From: Levilactobacillus tongjiangensis
GTDB lineage: Bacteria; Bacillota; Bacilli; Lactobacillales; Lactobacillaceae
DNA: 64,000 nt
Assembly: GCF_003946345.1 (NCBI RefSeq)
Contig: NZ_RHNY01000006.1
Span: 1-64,000 of the forward strand
Direction of reading: 5' to 3'
In this document: positions 8,497 through 17,585 of the stretch, one piece after another
Layout of the letters: each line of letters opens with the position of its first letter
Position numbering within the stretch: the first letter of the stretch is position 1
Program-made: the position numbers and the translations under genes
The notes under the pieces: generated by a model
Database searches by the model: none
The model's input: the letters and a program-made list of their open reading frames with translations, nothing else
Told to the model about the DNA's origin: nothing

Positions 8497-8952
8497 GCAA
8501 GATTCCCTTAGATGGGTTGGCTAAATGCTTAATCTACGCTTTCTGTATCTAACAACATCAGAGCGTTTTGCAATATGGTCAAGTGTTGACATGACGTATA
8601 ACGATTACGCTAGGGTGGCGATTGATCGACAGCTATCTGAATTTCCAGAAGAGGTCTAGATGGACAGCTGAAGGTTGAAAGTAAGCTTCTTGTAATAGGC
8701 AATCATAATGAATATTGTCCTGATTTAACGATGACCAATCATTTTGGTAAATTTGGTGGTAGGTCGGCAGACTGCGGTCGTCGATGATTGTCGATTATCG
8801 GCTGTTAAGTTGGTGTTTGTATTAATCAATAAGCCAAGTAATGCGGTTTGTCAATTGGCCAGCCAATCACGCTTTTTTTAAAGGTCACACAAAAACCGCC
8901 ATCCCAGGACTAATCTGGAATGGCGGTTTTAAGTTGCGTTAGTCTGAGTTGC
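8497..8952. other. Gene-free stretch, possibly a decayed gene
   Basis: This 456-base gap has no intact gene. A 44-codon frame (8525-8659, product ending ARVAIDRQLSEFPEEV) is followed in another frame by a further sense-like stretch up to about 8785. No ribosome site stands before it. The pattern is what a frameshifted remnant looks like, but I cannot name a parent gene. The yidC terminator lies at 8891-8930. Confidence 0.35.
8891..8932. terminator. Terminator of yidC (works both ways)
   Basis: AAAACCGCCATtCCAG and CTGGAATGGCGGTTTT-type arms (8891-8906 with 8914-8930) form a strong stem with T-runs on both sides. Confidence 0.85.
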
Positions 8953-9867
8953 TTAACGGTGATGCTGTTGTTTACCAGCATTCCGGTTGCGGTTCTTAAC
9001 ACTCGTTTGCTTAGCAGCGACAGCCTTTGGTTCAGGCTCAGCTGGCTTAGTAACAACGGGTTCCACGACTGGTGCTGGATTTTCTTTCATTTTGGCTTGG
9101 ATTTCTTTACGAATTCGTGGCCGGTAGAAGTTGATGATCAGTGTTTGGATGCAGGCGAATAACCCACCGACGAAGAAGTACAAGCCTAATCCGGCTGGTG
9201 AACTCATCGTGAAGAACAAAATCATCACGGGTGAGAGTAATAAGGTCATGCGCATTTGTTTCTTCTGATCGTCCGGCATCCCCAACATAGATAAGTAACC
9301 TTGTAGTAGGTAAGAGGCGAAGGAAAGAATTGCCAGGATCCAACTTGATTTCCCTAAGGGGATGTTCATGAAGATGGAGCTCGATAATTCTGGTGAGTAC
9401 CGAATGGCAGCGTACAGAGCAGCAAAAATCGGCATTTGGATCAACAGTGGCAAACAGCCAATTCCACCGGTCATACTGATACCATTATTCCGGTAGAGGG
9501 CCATCATAGCCTGACTGGCAGCCTGTTGTTCTTCGGGTGTCTTGGCAGCCTTTTGTTGCTTTTGTAAGGCGGTCATTTGTGGTCGAACCATGGAGATCTT
9601 TTCTTGTTGAACCGTGGCGCCACGCATTTGCTTGACCATGATTGGCAAGAGCACCATCCGTACGATAACGGTCAGGGCGATGATAGCCCAACCATAGCTA
9701 CCGCCGAAGATGTTGGCAAACCAATCCATGACGTGTTGTCCAGGAACGGCTAAATAATCGTACACGAACCCGTAAGGCTTACCATTTTTGGTCTGCACAC
9801 AGCCACTTAACAGAAGTGCGAGTCCGGCTAGTGAGCCGAGTGCCGGGACTTTCTTGGATATTTTCAT
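8953..9867 (-). CDS. yidC: Membrane protein insertase YidC (Oxa1 family, lipoprotein form)
   Basis: This 304-residue insertase helps fold and insert membrane proteins, alone or with SecYEG. It starts with a lipoprotein signal ending in LLSGC (lipid-modified Cys near residue 22), as in Gram-positive YidC paralogues. Five hydrophobic segments follow; the conserved Arg of the hydrophilic groove is seen in VRMVLLPIMVKQMR. The cytosolic loop is GGIGCLPLLIQMPIF. The C-terminal tail (about 260-304) is basic and Asn/Arg-rich, the kind that contacts ribosomes. It is not next to rnpA, so this is probably the second YidC copy (YidC2). Two tandem hairpins lie in its leader. Confidence 0.93.
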   Translation of the reverse strand: MKISKKVPALGSLAGLALLLSGCVQTKNGKPYGFVYDYLAVPGQHVMDWFANIFGGSYGWAIIALTVIVRMVLLPIMVKQMRGATVQQEKISMVRPQMTALQKQQKAAKTPEEQQAASQAMMALYRNNGISMTGGIGCLPLLIQMPIFAALYAAIRYSPELSSSIFMNIPLGKSSWILAILSFASYLLQGYLSMLGMPDDQKKQMRMTLLLSPVMILFFTMSSPAGLGLYFFVGGLFACIQTLIINFYRPRIRKEIQAKMKENPAPVVEPVVTKPAEPEPKAVAAKQTSVKNRNRNAGKQQHHR

Positions 9868-9901
9868 TTTATGTTTTGAACCCCTTTATAATTGCTGTGT
9901 A

Positions 9902-9935
9902 GAGCGTGAACGCTCCCGACGGCGAAAACGCCGTC
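9902..9935 (-). promoter_or_regulatory. Tandem GC-rich hairpins in the yidC leader
   Basis: GAGCG-TGAA-CGCTC (9902-9915) and GACGGCG-AAAA-CGCCGTC (9918-9935) stand two bases apart in the 5' leader of yidC, 35-68 bases before its start. No T-run follows on either strand, so they do not look like terminators of acyP. A control role is inference. Confidence 0.45.
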
Positions 9936-10085
9936 AACATCAAACATCTTACTTGATTTAGAGGCCTTTTTCAAATAATAACCAAAAGTTGTGCGTAAAA
10001 TGATGGGCTTAATGTTTTGTGTGCATCAGTCCGCGGAGAAATCAGCCCCTGACCCCTGACTTGCCGGTTCAGATATCGTAACCGC

Positions 10086-10358
10086 CTAACCAACGATTTG
10101 AAAACCGTCAAAGTGGCGTAAGGGGAGGTCCGTCGCGTCGATGGCTTGAACGGCGATCCAGGGAGACAGGCCCCGCTTGAGTTGGCTTTGAAAGTCAATC
10201 AGTTGGTGCGATGTTCCAGTGGCAAATATCTCAACCTGACCGTTACGACAGTTTCTGACGGTTCCGGTGATGCCAAGCTGCTGGGCTGCTTTGGCCGCCG
10301 ACCACCGAAAGCCGACGCCTTGAACTTGACCACTAACCATGAGTTTTTGGGTTTGCAC
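10086..10358 (-). CDS. acyP: Acylphosphatase
   Basis: The 90-residue cytosolic enzyme hydrolyses the carboxyl-phosphate bond of acyl phosphates. The signature VQGVGFRW contains the phosphate-binding Arg18, and GTVRNCRNGQVEI contains the catalytic Asn36; both are intact and the length is standard. It reads divergently from the rRNA methyltransferase gene and stands upstream of yidC, an arrangement I associate with lactobacilli. Confidence 0.93.
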   Translation of the reverse strand: MQTQKLMVSGQVQGVGFRWSAAKAAQQLGITGTVRNCRNGQVEIFATGTSHQLIDFQSQLKRGLSPWIAVQAIDATDLPLRHFDGFQIVG

Positions 10359-10474
10359 AGGATTGTGTACCTCCTTTTGAGTGGGATTTCTTTCTTAATC
10401 ATACCGCGCAACGCCCTGGAGCGACTAGCAATATGGTAAACTTAGGAAAACAAAATGGATGGGAGTAAGCAACC

Positions 10475-11245
10475 GTGAGAGAAAAGATAACGTCAGGGCA
10501 AAACAAGCGCGTCAAACAGTGGCGGGCATTGACCAGTAAAAAGGGACGGAAGGCAACCCAAACCTACCTATTAGAAAGTTGGCATTTGGTTCAGGAAGCG
10601 ATTAAAGCCCAGCAACCATTGACTGCCATTTTGGGAACAGCCGAGCAATTGGACCGACATGCTGATGAGTTACCAGCTGATGTCGATGTTTTCGAATTAA
10701 CTGAGAGTATCGCTAACACGATCGGCGATACCGGTACGCCCCAAGGAATCTTTGCGACGGCACCATTAACGCGAGATGAGGACGTTGACCCAGCAATGGC
10801 AACCGGTGTCTGGCTCTTCCTCGATTACGTGCAAGATCCCGGCAACATTGGGACCATGGTGCGGACGGCGGATGCTGCGGGGCTAGCCGGAGTGGTCTTT
10901 GGTAAAGGGACGGCGAGCCGCTACCTGCCCAAGGTCTTACGGTCGATGCAGGGAAGTCAGTTCCATATCCAAGTGGTAGAGGCCGACCTGCATGATTGGA
11001 TCAGTGCCTTCACCAGTCGGCATTTACCGGTTTATGGAACAAATCTGGATCCGCAAGCGAAGGATTACCGGGATGTGCCCGCTCTCAGCGCCGGTGCTAT
11101 CGTGATGGGCAACGAGGGTAATGGGATGGCGCCTGACCTGCAGCAGATGACGACTAGGAACCTGTACATTCCAATCAAGGGCCAAGCAGAATCCCTGAAC
11201 GTGGCGGTTGCTGCGGGGGTCGTGATGTTCCGGCTAGTGGGCTGA
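10475..11245 (+). CDS. TrmH/SpoU-family RNA 2'-O-ribose methyltransferase
   Basis: A 256-residue SPOUT enzyme that methylates ribose in rRNA or tRNA with S-adenosylmethionine. An N-terminal substrate-binding domain (1-95) is followed by the knotted domain with motif 1 DYVQDPGNIGTMVRTADA (near 122-140), motif 2 GNEGNGM (near 212) and motif 3 IPIKGQAESLNVAVAAGV (near 229). It starts at GTG 10475 after GGGAGTAA. It resembles the YsgA/RlmB group often found near pheS in Firmicutes; the methylated site cannot be assigned from sequence. Confidence 0.9.
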   Translation: MREKITSGQNKRVKQWRALTSKKGRKATQTYLLESWHLVQEAIKAQQPLTAILGTAEQLDRHADELPADVDVFELTESIANTIGDTGTPQGIFATAPLTRDEDVDPAMATGVWLFLDYVQDPGNIGTMVRTADAAGLAGVVFGKGTASRYLPKVLRSMQGSQFHIQVVEADLHDWISAFTSRHLPVYGTNLDPQAKDYRDVPALSAGAIVMGNEGNGMAPDLQQMTTRNLYIPIKGQAESLNVAVAAGVVMFRLVG

Positions 11246-11288
11246 TGGTTAAGAAACAGTAAACCCGCTTAAAAATGAAGCGTAATGG

Positions 11289-11316
11289 TTGCAATTTGGC
11301 CAAAAGCAAGTAAGAT
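11289..11316 (+). promoter_or_regulatory. Promoter of the HD-domain gene
   Basis: TTGCAA (11289-11294), 16 bases, then TAAGAT (11311-11316), 53 bases before the preferred ATG. Confidence 0.5.
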
Positions 11317-11368
11317 ATAGGGTTAAGAAGACTGAAAATCATAATTTTAAATGAAAAGGAAGCATTCT

Positions 11369-11866
11369 ATGACCAAACTTACTTGGCGCGATGACCCCGA
11401 GTACCTTGCTTTAGTTTCTGACTTGTTGGCACAGGAGCCGGTTCAACGCCTGGCGAATTATACCCAGCATCACCACTCTAACCGATTGGACCACTCTATT
11501 TCGGTTTCCTACAATAGCTATTTGATTGCAAAGAAACTTGGTTTGAATACCCGGGCCACTGCGCGGGGTGGGTTGTTACATGATTTGTTTTATTATGATT
11601 GGCGCACGACGAAGTTCAATTTGGGCTCGCACGCATTCATCCATCCACGAGTTTCGCTCCGGAACGCTGAAAAGCTGACGGACCTGAGCCCAATGGAAAA
11701 AGATATTATTCTGAAGCATATGTGGGGGGCCACTCTTGCTATGCCTAGATATCGGGAAAGTGTTATTGTTTCTTTGGTGGATGACTATGAAGCTGTTCAC
11801 GAATTCTGTGGACCCGCTCGTAAGCGTGTTGAAGCTTTGATGGACAAGGTTACGCCTAACGCCTAG
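11369..11866 (+). CDS. HD-superfamily metal-dependent hydrolase
   Basis: The 165-residue protein shows the HD-domain pattern: a first His in RLDHSISV, the metal-binding HD pair in GGLLHDLFYY (near residue 70), then histidines in GSHAFIHP and an Asp in VDDYEA. Such proteins are phosphohydrolases or phosphodiesterases of nucleotides or small metabolites; the substrate is unknown. I place the start at ATG 11369, correctly spaced behind AAAAGGAAG, rather than at ATG 11351, which overlaps that site. It is followed within 30 bases by the HxlR regulator, likely in one transcript. Confidence 0.82.
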   Translation: MTKLTWRDDPEYLALVSDLLAQEPVQRLANYTQHHHSNRLDHSISVSYNSYLIAKKLGLNTRATARGGLLHDLFYYDWRTTKFNLGSHAFIHPRVSLRNAEKLTDLSPMEKDIILKHMWGATLAMPRYRESVIVSLVDDYEAVHEFCGPARKRVEALMDKVTPNA

Positions 11867-11895
11867 TTTCAGTGAAACCTGGATGGGAGGCAACG

Positions 11896-12270
11896 ATGAA
11901 GATGCAAACAATGTCACCAAAGGTGCCTGACGAATCCACCGTGGATTTCACACTTTGTCCACGATTCGAGCAGACCTTTTCTTTTTTAGGTAAGAAGTGG
12001 AATGGCTTAATCATTGATGTCCTGCTTCAAGAAGGTCCACAACGATTCCGTGACTTAGCGCGGAAGGTTCCTCGTTGTAGTGATCGCGTCTTGGTGGAAC
12101 GTTTGAAGGAATTGGAAGCCAACGGCGTGATTGTTCGCCGGACTTTCCCAGATAACGCGTTGATTGAGTATGAACTCACCCAAAAGGGCCAAGAATTCAA
12201 AGACATTATGGCGGCCGTTCACGCCTGGTCTGATAAGTGGTATTGCCCAACGGAAACTAACCAGAAGTAG
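11896..12270 (+). CDS. HxlR-family transcriptional regulator
   Basis: A 124-residue winged-helix DNA-binding protein. The family signature is visible: a Cys near the N-terminus (LCPRFEQTF), LGKKWNGLIIDVLL, GPQRFRDLARKVP, RVLVERLKELEANGVIVR and YELTQKG. The N-terminal Cys is the residue through which several HxlR proteins sense aldehydes or oxidants, so redox control is possible. The start ATG 11896 follows GGGAGGCAACG; the frame runs 24 bases further upstream without a ribosome site. Its target is unknown; the adjacent HD hydrolase is a candidate. Confidence 0.88.
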   Translation: MKMQTMSPKVPDESTVDFTLCPRFEQTFSFLGKKWNGLIIDVLLQEGPQRFRDLARKVPRCSDRVLVERLKELEANGVIVRRTFPDNALIEYELTQKGQEFKDIMAAVHAWSDKWYCPTETNQK

Positions 12271-12298
12271 TTGACAGTTTTCAGAAAATCCGCTAGGC
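12271..12298 (+). promoter_or_regulatory. Promoter of the pheST T-box transcript
   Basis: A perfect TTGACA (12271-12276) directly after the HxlR stop codon has a 17-base spacer to a weak TAGGCT (12294-12299). TAAGAT five bases further is an alternative -10 at poor spacing. Confidence 0.5.
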
Positions 12299-12299
12299 T

Positions 12300-12562
12300 A
12301 AGATAACGTAATAGTTAAAAACGATGATAGAAAAGCAGTAGCCGGTGTCGTTTGTCAGGAAGAGTTTGCCTAGACTGTAAGCAAACTTCAAACGGTTTGG
12401 TGAATTCAGTTCTTGAGTTGCCATCGGGATTCGTGGAAACACGATGAATGATTGACCGGTAAGTGACCGTTATCACGACTGAGTGTGGTCAAAGTCTTGG
12501 ACTTTGACTGAAATCAGGGTGGTACCGCGAAGCTTCGTCCCTAGTTATGGGGCGGAGTTTTT
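12300..12562 (+). promoter_or_regulatory. T-box riboswitch, phenylalanine type
   Basis: The leader carries the diagnostic AGGGTGGTACCGCG (12516-12529), whose core pairs with the CCA end of uncharged tRNA to form the antiterminator. The competing terminator follows (CTTCGTCCC with GGGGCGGAG, then seven T). The specifier bulge reads GAATTCA; TTC at 12405-12407 is a Phe codon followed by a purine, in agreement with pheST downstream. Uncharged tRNA-Phe should therefore raise pheST expression. Confidence 0.92.
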
Positions 12563-12647
12563 TTGTTTGCCCATAAGACGGGGAAATCATCGCTGTAAGT
12601 AACGCGTAACTATGTTAGAAACAGAACACTAAAATGGAGGATGTTGT

Positions 12648-13694
12648 ATGTCGTTAAAAGATAAATTAAGCGAGCTGCGCCAACGCGGTTTGACCGAAAT
12701 TCAGAAATCAAGCGACCTCAAGGATGTAAACCAGGTCCGAGTATCACTGTTAGGTAAAAAAGGCCCCATCACGGAAGTCTTGCGGGGCATGCGCGACTTA
12801 GACGCTGAAGAACGGCCTAAAGTTGGTGCTTTTGCGAATGAAATTCGTGACGACTTAACGGCTGCATTGACTAAGCGGCGTGAAGAATTAGAAAATGCCG
12901 TCTTGAATGCACGCTTAGCAAACGAAAAAATCGATGTGACTTTGCCTGGGACACCAGTAGCCAAGGGTGAACCACACGTGATTCAACAAATTATCGATCA
13001 AATCGAAGACCTGTTCTTAGGGATGGGTTACCAAGTTCTGAGCGGTCCGGAAGTTGAAGAAGACAAGTATAACTTTGAAATGATGAATTTGCCTAAGAAT
13101 CACCCAGCCCGGGATATGCAGGATACGTTCTACATTACAAAAGAAATCTTAATGCGGACCCAAACGTCACCAATGCAAGCCCGGACGCTGGAAAAGCACG
13201 ACTTTAGTCAAGGACCTTTGAAGATGATCTCACCCGGAGTTGTTTACCGGCGCGATACCGATGACCCGACCCATTCCCACCAGTTCCATCAGGTGGAAGG
13301 ATTGGTGATCGACAAGCACGTTACCATGGCTGACTTGAAGGGGACCCTTCAAGTTCTGGCTCACGAATTGTTTGGGGATAAGTTTGACGTTCGTTTGCGG
13401 CCAAGTTACTTCCCATTCACTGAGCCTTCAGTTGAAGCTGATATTACCTGCTTCAACTGTGGTGGTAAGGGTTGCAGTGTCTGCAAGAATACCGGCTGGA
13501 TCGAAGTCCTTGGTGCCGGCATGGTTCACCCGAACGTCTTGAAGATGGCCGGCGTGGATCCTGATGTTTACGGTGGGTTTGCCTTTGGTGTGGGCCCAGA
13601 TCGGTTCGCAATGTTGAAGTATGGGGTCGATGACATCCGGAACTTCTACCTAAATGATGTTCGTTTCCTCACGCAATTCACAAAGAAAGGATAA
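12648..13694 (+). CDS. pheS: Phenylalanyl-tRNA synthetase alpha subunit
   Basis: The 348-residue catalytic subunit charges tRNA-Phe within an alpha2-beta2 complex. An N-terminal coiled coil (about 1-85) binds tRNA; the class II core has motif 2 ([21 protein letters not shown]) and motif 3 ([17 protein letters not shown]), and the FTEPSVE segment before the Cys-rich loop [17 protein letters not shown] that may bind zinc, as in Firmicute PheS. It lies under T-box control and is followed nine bases later by pheT. Confidence 0.97.
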   Translation: MSLKDKLSELRQRGLTEIQKSSDLKDVNQVRVSLLGKKGPITEVLRGMRDLDAEERPKVGAFANEIRDDLTAALTKRREELENAVLNARLANEKIDVTLPGTPVAKGEPHVIQQIIDQIEDLFLGMGYQVLSGPEVEEDKYNFEMMNLPKNHPARDMQDTFYITKEILMRTQTSPMQARTLEKHDFSQGPLKMISPGVVYRRDTDDPTHSHQFHQVEGLVIDKHVTMADLKGTLQVLAHELFGDKFDVRLRPSYFPFTEPSVEADITCFNCGGKGCSVCKNTGWIEVLGAGMVHPNVLKMAGVDPDVYGGFAFGVGPDRFAMLKYGVDDIRNFYLNDVRFLTQFTKKG

Positions 13695-13703
13695 CCGCCA
13701 ACC

Positions 13704-16112
13704 ATGAAGATTTCATACAATTGGATTAAAGAATATTTAGATTTAGACGTTAAACCCGCTGACTTGGCGGAAAAAATCGAACGGACTTCCGTTGAAGTTG
13801 ATGACGTCGTTAAACCCAGTGATGGTTTGAAGAAAATCGTTGTTGGCCACGTTTTGTCGATTGAAATGCACCCCGACTCAGATCACCTGCACATTTGTCA
13901 GGTGGACGTTGGTGAAGACGACCCCTTACAAATTGTCTGTGGTGCGCCTAACATCGATAAGGGCCAGAAGGTCATTGTTGCCTTACCTGGTTCCCGCATT
14001 GCTGGTAACGTTAAGATCAAGAAGTCTAAGATGCGCGGTGTTCCTTCAGCCGGGATGATCTGTGCCTTACAAGAAATTGGGTTCTCAGACGATGTTGTTC
14101 CTAAGGACTACGCCGACGGAATCTATGTCTTACCAGCAGACGCAACACCTGGTGACGATGTGTACGATTACCTGGGGATGAACGACAGTCTGATCGACTT
14201 AGATGTGACGCCTAACCGGGGTGACATGCTGAGCTTGAACGGAACGTTGCATGATTTGGCAGCCATCTACGACCGACCAGTTACCCTTGATCAAGTTGAT
14301 TTGAAGGAAGCCGGCCAAGCCATTGAAGACCAATTGGCCGTTCACGTGGATGCTGACTTAGCCCCTCAATACCGGATGCGGTTAGTCAAGCAGGTTAAGC
14401 TGGCCCCAAGTCCAATGTGGTTACAGATTCGTTTGTGGAACGCTGGTTACCGGCCAATCAACAACGTGGTCGATATCACGAACTACATTATGCTGAAATA
14501 TGGTCAACCTTTGCACGCTTTTGACTACGACAAGTTTGCTGGTCAAGACGTTTACGTCCGGACGGCTAAGGCTGGTGAAAAGCTGACGACCTTAGATGAA
14601 GGCGAACACGACTTAGACCCACAAGATATCGTCATCGCTGACGACAAAGCACCAATCGCGTTGGCTGGTGTGATGGGTGGATTAAGCACGGCTATTTCCG
14701 ATGAGACCGTTACGGTGGCCATTGAATCTGCCGTCTTTGAACATGATCACATCCGGAAGGCAGCCCAACGGCATCACTTACACACGGATGCTTCTCAACG
14801 GTTCGAACGTGGTGTCAATCAAGCAGGCGTGCAAGAAGCCTTAGACGCTGCTGCGCAAATGATGAACGAACTGGCTGCAGGGGAAGTTCAAACGGGCGCC
14901 GTTGTGGGTTCAGCGAACATTCCTGATCCAGCAGTTATTACGATTACGTTAGGTCACATCAACGCCGTCTTGGGAACTGACCTCGACCTCGCTAAAGTTA
15001 CCCATATTCTGGAAAGCTTAGGCTTTGACGTCGCTAGCAAGGGTGAAACGCTCACGGTGACGGTTCCGGTTCGACGGAATGATATTCACATTCCAGCTGA
15101 TTTGTTGGAAGAAATTGCTCGGATCTACGGTTACGATGAGTTACCAACGACCTTACTTACTGGGCGGATGACGATGGGGACGTTGACTTCCGCACAAAAA
15201 TTGATGCGCGCAACGCGGCACTCCCTGGAAGGGCTGGGCTTGAACCAAGCGATTTCCTACGCATTGACGACGGAAGACAAGGCCAAGATGTTCTTGATGC
15301 AAGACAGTGAAACGACCCAATTGGCTTGGCCAATGAGTGTTGATCACGCATTTCTGCGGATGAACGTTGTCACGGGTCTCTTAGACGACATTGCCTACAA
15401 TTCTGCTCGTAAAGTGAAGGATGTGGCGTTATACGAACAAGGCCGGGTCTTCTACCGTGAGAATGGTACTGACCGTCCAAGCGAACAGGAACACATTGCT
15501 GGTGCAATCACCGGGACGCTGATGCCTGCAGGTTGGAACCAACCTGCCCAAGAAGTTGATTTCTATCAAATCAAAGGGATCGTTGAAGCATACCTGAAAG
15601 ACATGGCCGTTAACGGGGATGTCACTTACGAAGCCAATACCGATATGCCTGAAATGCATCCAGGGCGAACCGCAGATATCTTAGTTCACGGTCACCGGAT
15701 CGGTTTCATGGGTCAAGTTCACCCTACGATTGCTAAGCAATTTAAGATTGGTGCCACTTACGTCTTTGAACTCAACTTGCAGGCAATCATTGATATGCCT
15801 AAGCAGGAAAACCAATACGACGTGATTTCACGTTACCCAGCGATTACGCGAGACATTGCCATGCTGGTAGCCGATGACGTGACGAACGAACAAATCGTGG
15901 CCTTGATTGAAAAGCGGGGCGGAGCATTCCTGCAGTCCGTCAAGCTCTTTGACGTTTACGATGGTGTTAAGGTCCCTAAGGGGAAGAAGTCATTGGCTTA
16001 CACCCTCACTTACCAAGACAAGAATGAAACGTTGGTCGATGACGCCGTTACGCAGGCTTTCGAAAAGGTTGAGAAACGCTTGCAAGACGACTTAGGTGCT
16101 GAAATTCGTTAA
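13704..16112 (+). CDS. pheT: Phenylalanyl-tRNA synthetase beta subunit
   Basis: The 802-residue partner of PheS holds the tRNA-binding OB domain (about 40-150, VGHVLSIEMHPDSDHLHICQVDVG), the B3/B4 editing domain that removes mischarged Tyr (about 210-390), the B5 domain, a pseudo-catalytic core and the C-terminal ferredoxin-like anticodon-binding domain (about 705-802, YPAITRDIAMLV). Length is standard. It is the last gene of the operon, followed by a terminator at 16261-16302. Confidence 0.97.
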   Translation: MKISYNWIKEYLDLDVKPADLAEKIERTSVEVDDVVKPSDGLKKIVVGHVLSIEMHPDSDHLHICQVDVGEDDPLQIVCGAPNIDKGQKVIVALPGSRIAGNVKIKKSKMRGVPSAGMICALQEIGFSDDVVPKDYADGIYVLPADATPGDDVYDYLGMNDSLIDLDVTPNRGDMLSLNGTLHDLAAIYDRPVTLDQVDLKEAGQAIEDQLAVHVDADLAPQYRMRLVKQVKLAPSPMWLQIRLWNAGYRPINNVVDITNYIMLKYGQPLHAFDYDKFAGQDVYVRTAKAGEKLTTLDEGEHDLDPQDIVIADDKAPIALAGVMGGLSTAISDETVTVAIESAVFEHDHIRKAAQRHHLHTDASQRFERGVNQAGVQEALDAAAQMMNELAAGEVQTGAVVGSANIPDPAVITITLGHINAVLGTDLDLAKVTHILESLGFDVASKGETLTVTVPVRRNDIHIPADLLEEIARIYGYDELPTTLLTGRMTMGTLTSAQKLMRATRHSLEGLGLNQAISYALTTEDKAKMFLMQDSETTQLAWPMSVDHAFLRMNVVTGLLDDIAYNSARKVKDVALYEQGRVFYRENGTDRPSEQEHIAGAITGTLMPAGWNQPAQEVDFYQIKGIVEAYLKDMAVNGDVTYEANTDMPEMHPGRTADILVHGHRIGFMGQVHPTIAKQFKIGATYVFELNLQAIIDMPKQENQYDVISRYPAITRDIAMLVADDVTNEQIVALIEKRGGAFLQSVKLFDVYDGVKVPKGKKSLAYTLTYQDKNETLVDDAVTQAFEKVEKRLQDDLGAEIR

Positions 16113-16448
16113 TTTTTGCTAATTGCTGCTTTCAGTTGGCAGGAATGCGACAGTGAGCAGTTATTGCAAAATTGATAATTGGCATCAGTAAATTTCAACG
16201 ATTTCAGATGAAGTGCCTGGCTAACGTCCCTTAATTTATATTTTTTAAAAGCCAATTAAAGACGTGTTTGATTCTCTTTCGGGAAGATTGAACACGTTTT
16301 TATTAAAAATGACCGTTGGTTGGGTCAGGTTGCCAACTGGTTGCTGAAAAAAAGATTACATTTTCATCAAAGTCACACTTTCATGTTCCCGCTTGGGGGG
16401 AAGTTCTGTATAATAGAGAAGACTATGGCATAGAACGGAGGAAATAAG
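16113..16448. other. Intergenic region between pheT and mltG
   Basis: The 336 bases contain the pheST terminator (16261-16302) and, at 16409-16414, a consensus TATAAT with no clear -35, which probably drives mltG. The rest shows no open frame, repeat or RNA motif. Confidence 0.6.
16261..16304 (+). terminator. Terminator of pheST
   Basis: ACGTGTTTGATTCTC and GAAGATTGAACACGT form a long stem with loop TTTCGG, followed by five T. Confidence 0.85.
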
Positions 16449-17582
16449 TTGGATAATGGCACAGATCCCACGCCTACACGGCATGAAGCGGGGAATAAAC
16501 GTTCATTTGGACGACGCATCATCATTGGTGTGGCAAGTCTACTCGTGATTCTGGCGGTGGCAATTGGTATCTTCGGATATCACTATTTCCAGACGTCACT
16601 GAAGCCTTATGATTCTGATGATCAAAACGTGGTTCAGGTTCACGTTCCCCTTGGGGCGACCTCGAATAAGATTGGTCAGATTCTCCAGGATAAAAAAGTG
16701 GTTAAGAGTGGTATGGTTTTCAACTACTACGTTAAATCAAATAAATTCACGAATTTTCAGGCGGGTTACTATCAACTGAAACCTTCAATGAGTTTGAAGC
16801 AAATTGCCACGCAGCTTCAAAAGGGTGGTTCGGCAGAACCAATTCAGAGTCAATCTGGTAAGGTTCTGGTTCGTGAAGGTGAGACGATCGATCAATTAGC
16901 CACTGAGATTCCACAAACGACTGATTTCACCAAGAAGGAATTCATGAATCTGATGAAGGATCAGACTTTCTTCAATCAGTTGGCGGCCAAGTATCCGCAA
17001 CTGTTAAGTTCGGCTAAGAAGGCCAAACATGTCCGGTATCGGCTGGAAGGCTACCTAGCACCAGCCACATATCAGGCTAGCAAGAAGATGACGTTGAAGC
17101 AGATTGTGACGCAGATGGTGGGCAATATGGACCAGCAGTTACAACCGAGCTACGCCGCCATTAAGAAGCAAGGCCGTACCGTTCAAGAAGTTCTGACCTT
17201 GGCGTCCTTAGTCGAACGTGAAGGGGTCACGCAATCTGACCGTGACAAGATTGCGGGGGTCTTCTTGAACCGAATCAAGGCTGGCATGGCTCTTCAGTCG
17301 GACATTACCGTGCAATACGCGCTGAAGACGACCAAGAAGACGTTGACCTACAAGGATTTGAAGGTTAAATCACCATACAACTTGTACACCCATACGGGGT
17401 ATGGCCCTGGGCCATTTGCAAACCCAAGTGCTTCGTCGATCAAGGCGGTCTTACATCCGGCAGATCGGAAGAAGGGGTACTACTACTTCATCGCCAATAC
17501 CAAGACGGGGAAGGTGTACTTCTCAGAAACCTATGCGCAACATCAAGAAAAAACAAGTTCATTAGCAAGTGATAATAAATAA
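16449..17582 (+). CDS. mltG: Endolytic murein transglycosylase MltG
   Basis: This 377-residue membrane-bound enzyme cleaves nascent peptidoglycan strands and sets their length. A cytosolic basic N-terminus is followed by one membrane segment (about 26-49), a LysM-like subdomain (VHVPLGATSNKIGQIL) and the YceG catalytic domain. The catalytic Glu sits in LASLVEREGV (near residue 257), and YNLYTHTGYGPGPFANPS is the conserved substrate cleft. It starts at TTG 16449, after CGGAGGAAATAAG. Four bases separate it from udk, so they share a transcript. Confidence 0.94.
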   Translation: MDNGTDPTPTRHEAGNKRSFGRRIIIGVASLLVILAVAIGIFGYHYFQTSLKPYDSDDQNVVQVHVPLGATSNKIGQILQDKKVVKSGMVFNYYVKSNKFTNFQAGYYQLKPSMSLKQIATQLQKGGSAEPIQSQSGKVLVREGETIDQLATEIPQTTDFTKKEFMNLMKDQTFFNQLAAKYPQLLSSAKKAKHVRYRLEGYLAPATYQASKKMTLKQIVTQMVGNMDQQLQPSYAAIKKQGRTVQEVLTLASLVEREGVTQSDRDKIAGVFLNRIKAGMALQSDITVQYALKTTKKTLTYKDLKVKSPYNLYTHTGYGPGPFANPSASSIKAVLHPADRKKGYYYFIANTKTGKVYFSETYAQHQEKTSSLASDNK

Positions 17583-17585
17583 AGG

